Positions 63,911-64,000 of a stretch of 64,000 bases of DNA are shown in pieces. Source of the DNA: Amorphochlora amoebiformis (taxonomy: Eukaryota > Cercozoa > Chlorarachniophyceae); assembly GCA_054601695.1 (NCBI GenBank), contig BAAHQB010000012.1:1240001-1304000 (forward strand), read 5' to 3'. Each line of letters starts with the position of its first letter. Within the stretch, counting starts at the first letter, position 1. The position numbers were made by a program, and so were the translations under genes. The notes below the pieces were generated by a model. That model ran no database searches and was not told the origin of the DNA. It was given only the letters and a program-made list of their open reading frames with translations.

Positions 63911-64000
63911 GCAAATTATATGGTCATACATACTTATATGCACATGTACATTTATATTTGTATTTATTTACATGCATATATATATGTATATATATATATA
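63865..64000. repeat. TA microsatellite at the right edge
   Basis: TA and TATG/ACAT repeats lie upstream of the first visible exon of the coiled-coil gene; either a promoter region or an intron. Confidence 0.6.

Overview
This is a nuclear window from a eukaryote whose genes are cut into many short exons. Nearly all the space between exons is (TA)n/(TATG)n microsatellite, so most long reading frames are repeat artefacts made of Ile, Tyr, Thr, His, Cys and Val. Beneath that noise I could piece together nine genes by hand, by joining short open segments flanked by GT and AG and keeping reading phase across introns. No RNA was seen, so every exon model is an inference; the family names rest on motifs I can read.

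The organism is probably a photosynthetic protist with a complex (secondary) plastid. The clearest gene encodes a pentapeptide-repeat protein whose N-terminus reads, in order, as an ER signal peptide, a Ser/Arg/Ala-rich transit region and a twin-arginine thylakoid-lumen signal ending in Ala-Asn-Ala. Interstitial telomere-like repeats are of the TTAGGG type. I cannot name the lineage; cryptophyte, haptophyte, chlorarachniophyte and stramenopile algae all remain possible.

Layout, left to right: a minus-strand gene running off the left edge (1-291, 5' part unresolved); a small two-helix membrane protein on plus (2489-8865); a SOUL/heme-binding family protein on minus (9208-14345); a C3orf33-like protein with a membrane anchor and SNase-like fold on plus (14524-18920); a GT10 (fucosyltransferase-like) glycosyltransferase on minus (19540-26563); the lumenal pentapeptide protein on plus (26871-29319); a large many-exon organellar helical-repeat (PPR-like) protein on minus (about 31578-48454); a RING-finger protein with VPPG repeats and a probable N-myristoylation site on plus (48653-55066); and a coiled-coil protein on minus (56583-63864, perhaps continuing past the right edge).

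Genes alternate strictly, so there are divergent pairs with short shared promoters (178, 307 and 198 bp, plus probably the one left of 2489) and four convergent pairs. Two patterns follow this arrangement. Two of the divergent promoters carry clustered copies of a 15-bp palindrome, GTCAY-N5-RTGAC. The convergent gaps contain segments strongly enriched in the tetranucleotide CTAG. A third notable structure is a head-to-head pair of TTAGGG and CCCTAA arrays inside a GT10 intron. The nine genes do not form one pathway; what they share is an architecture.
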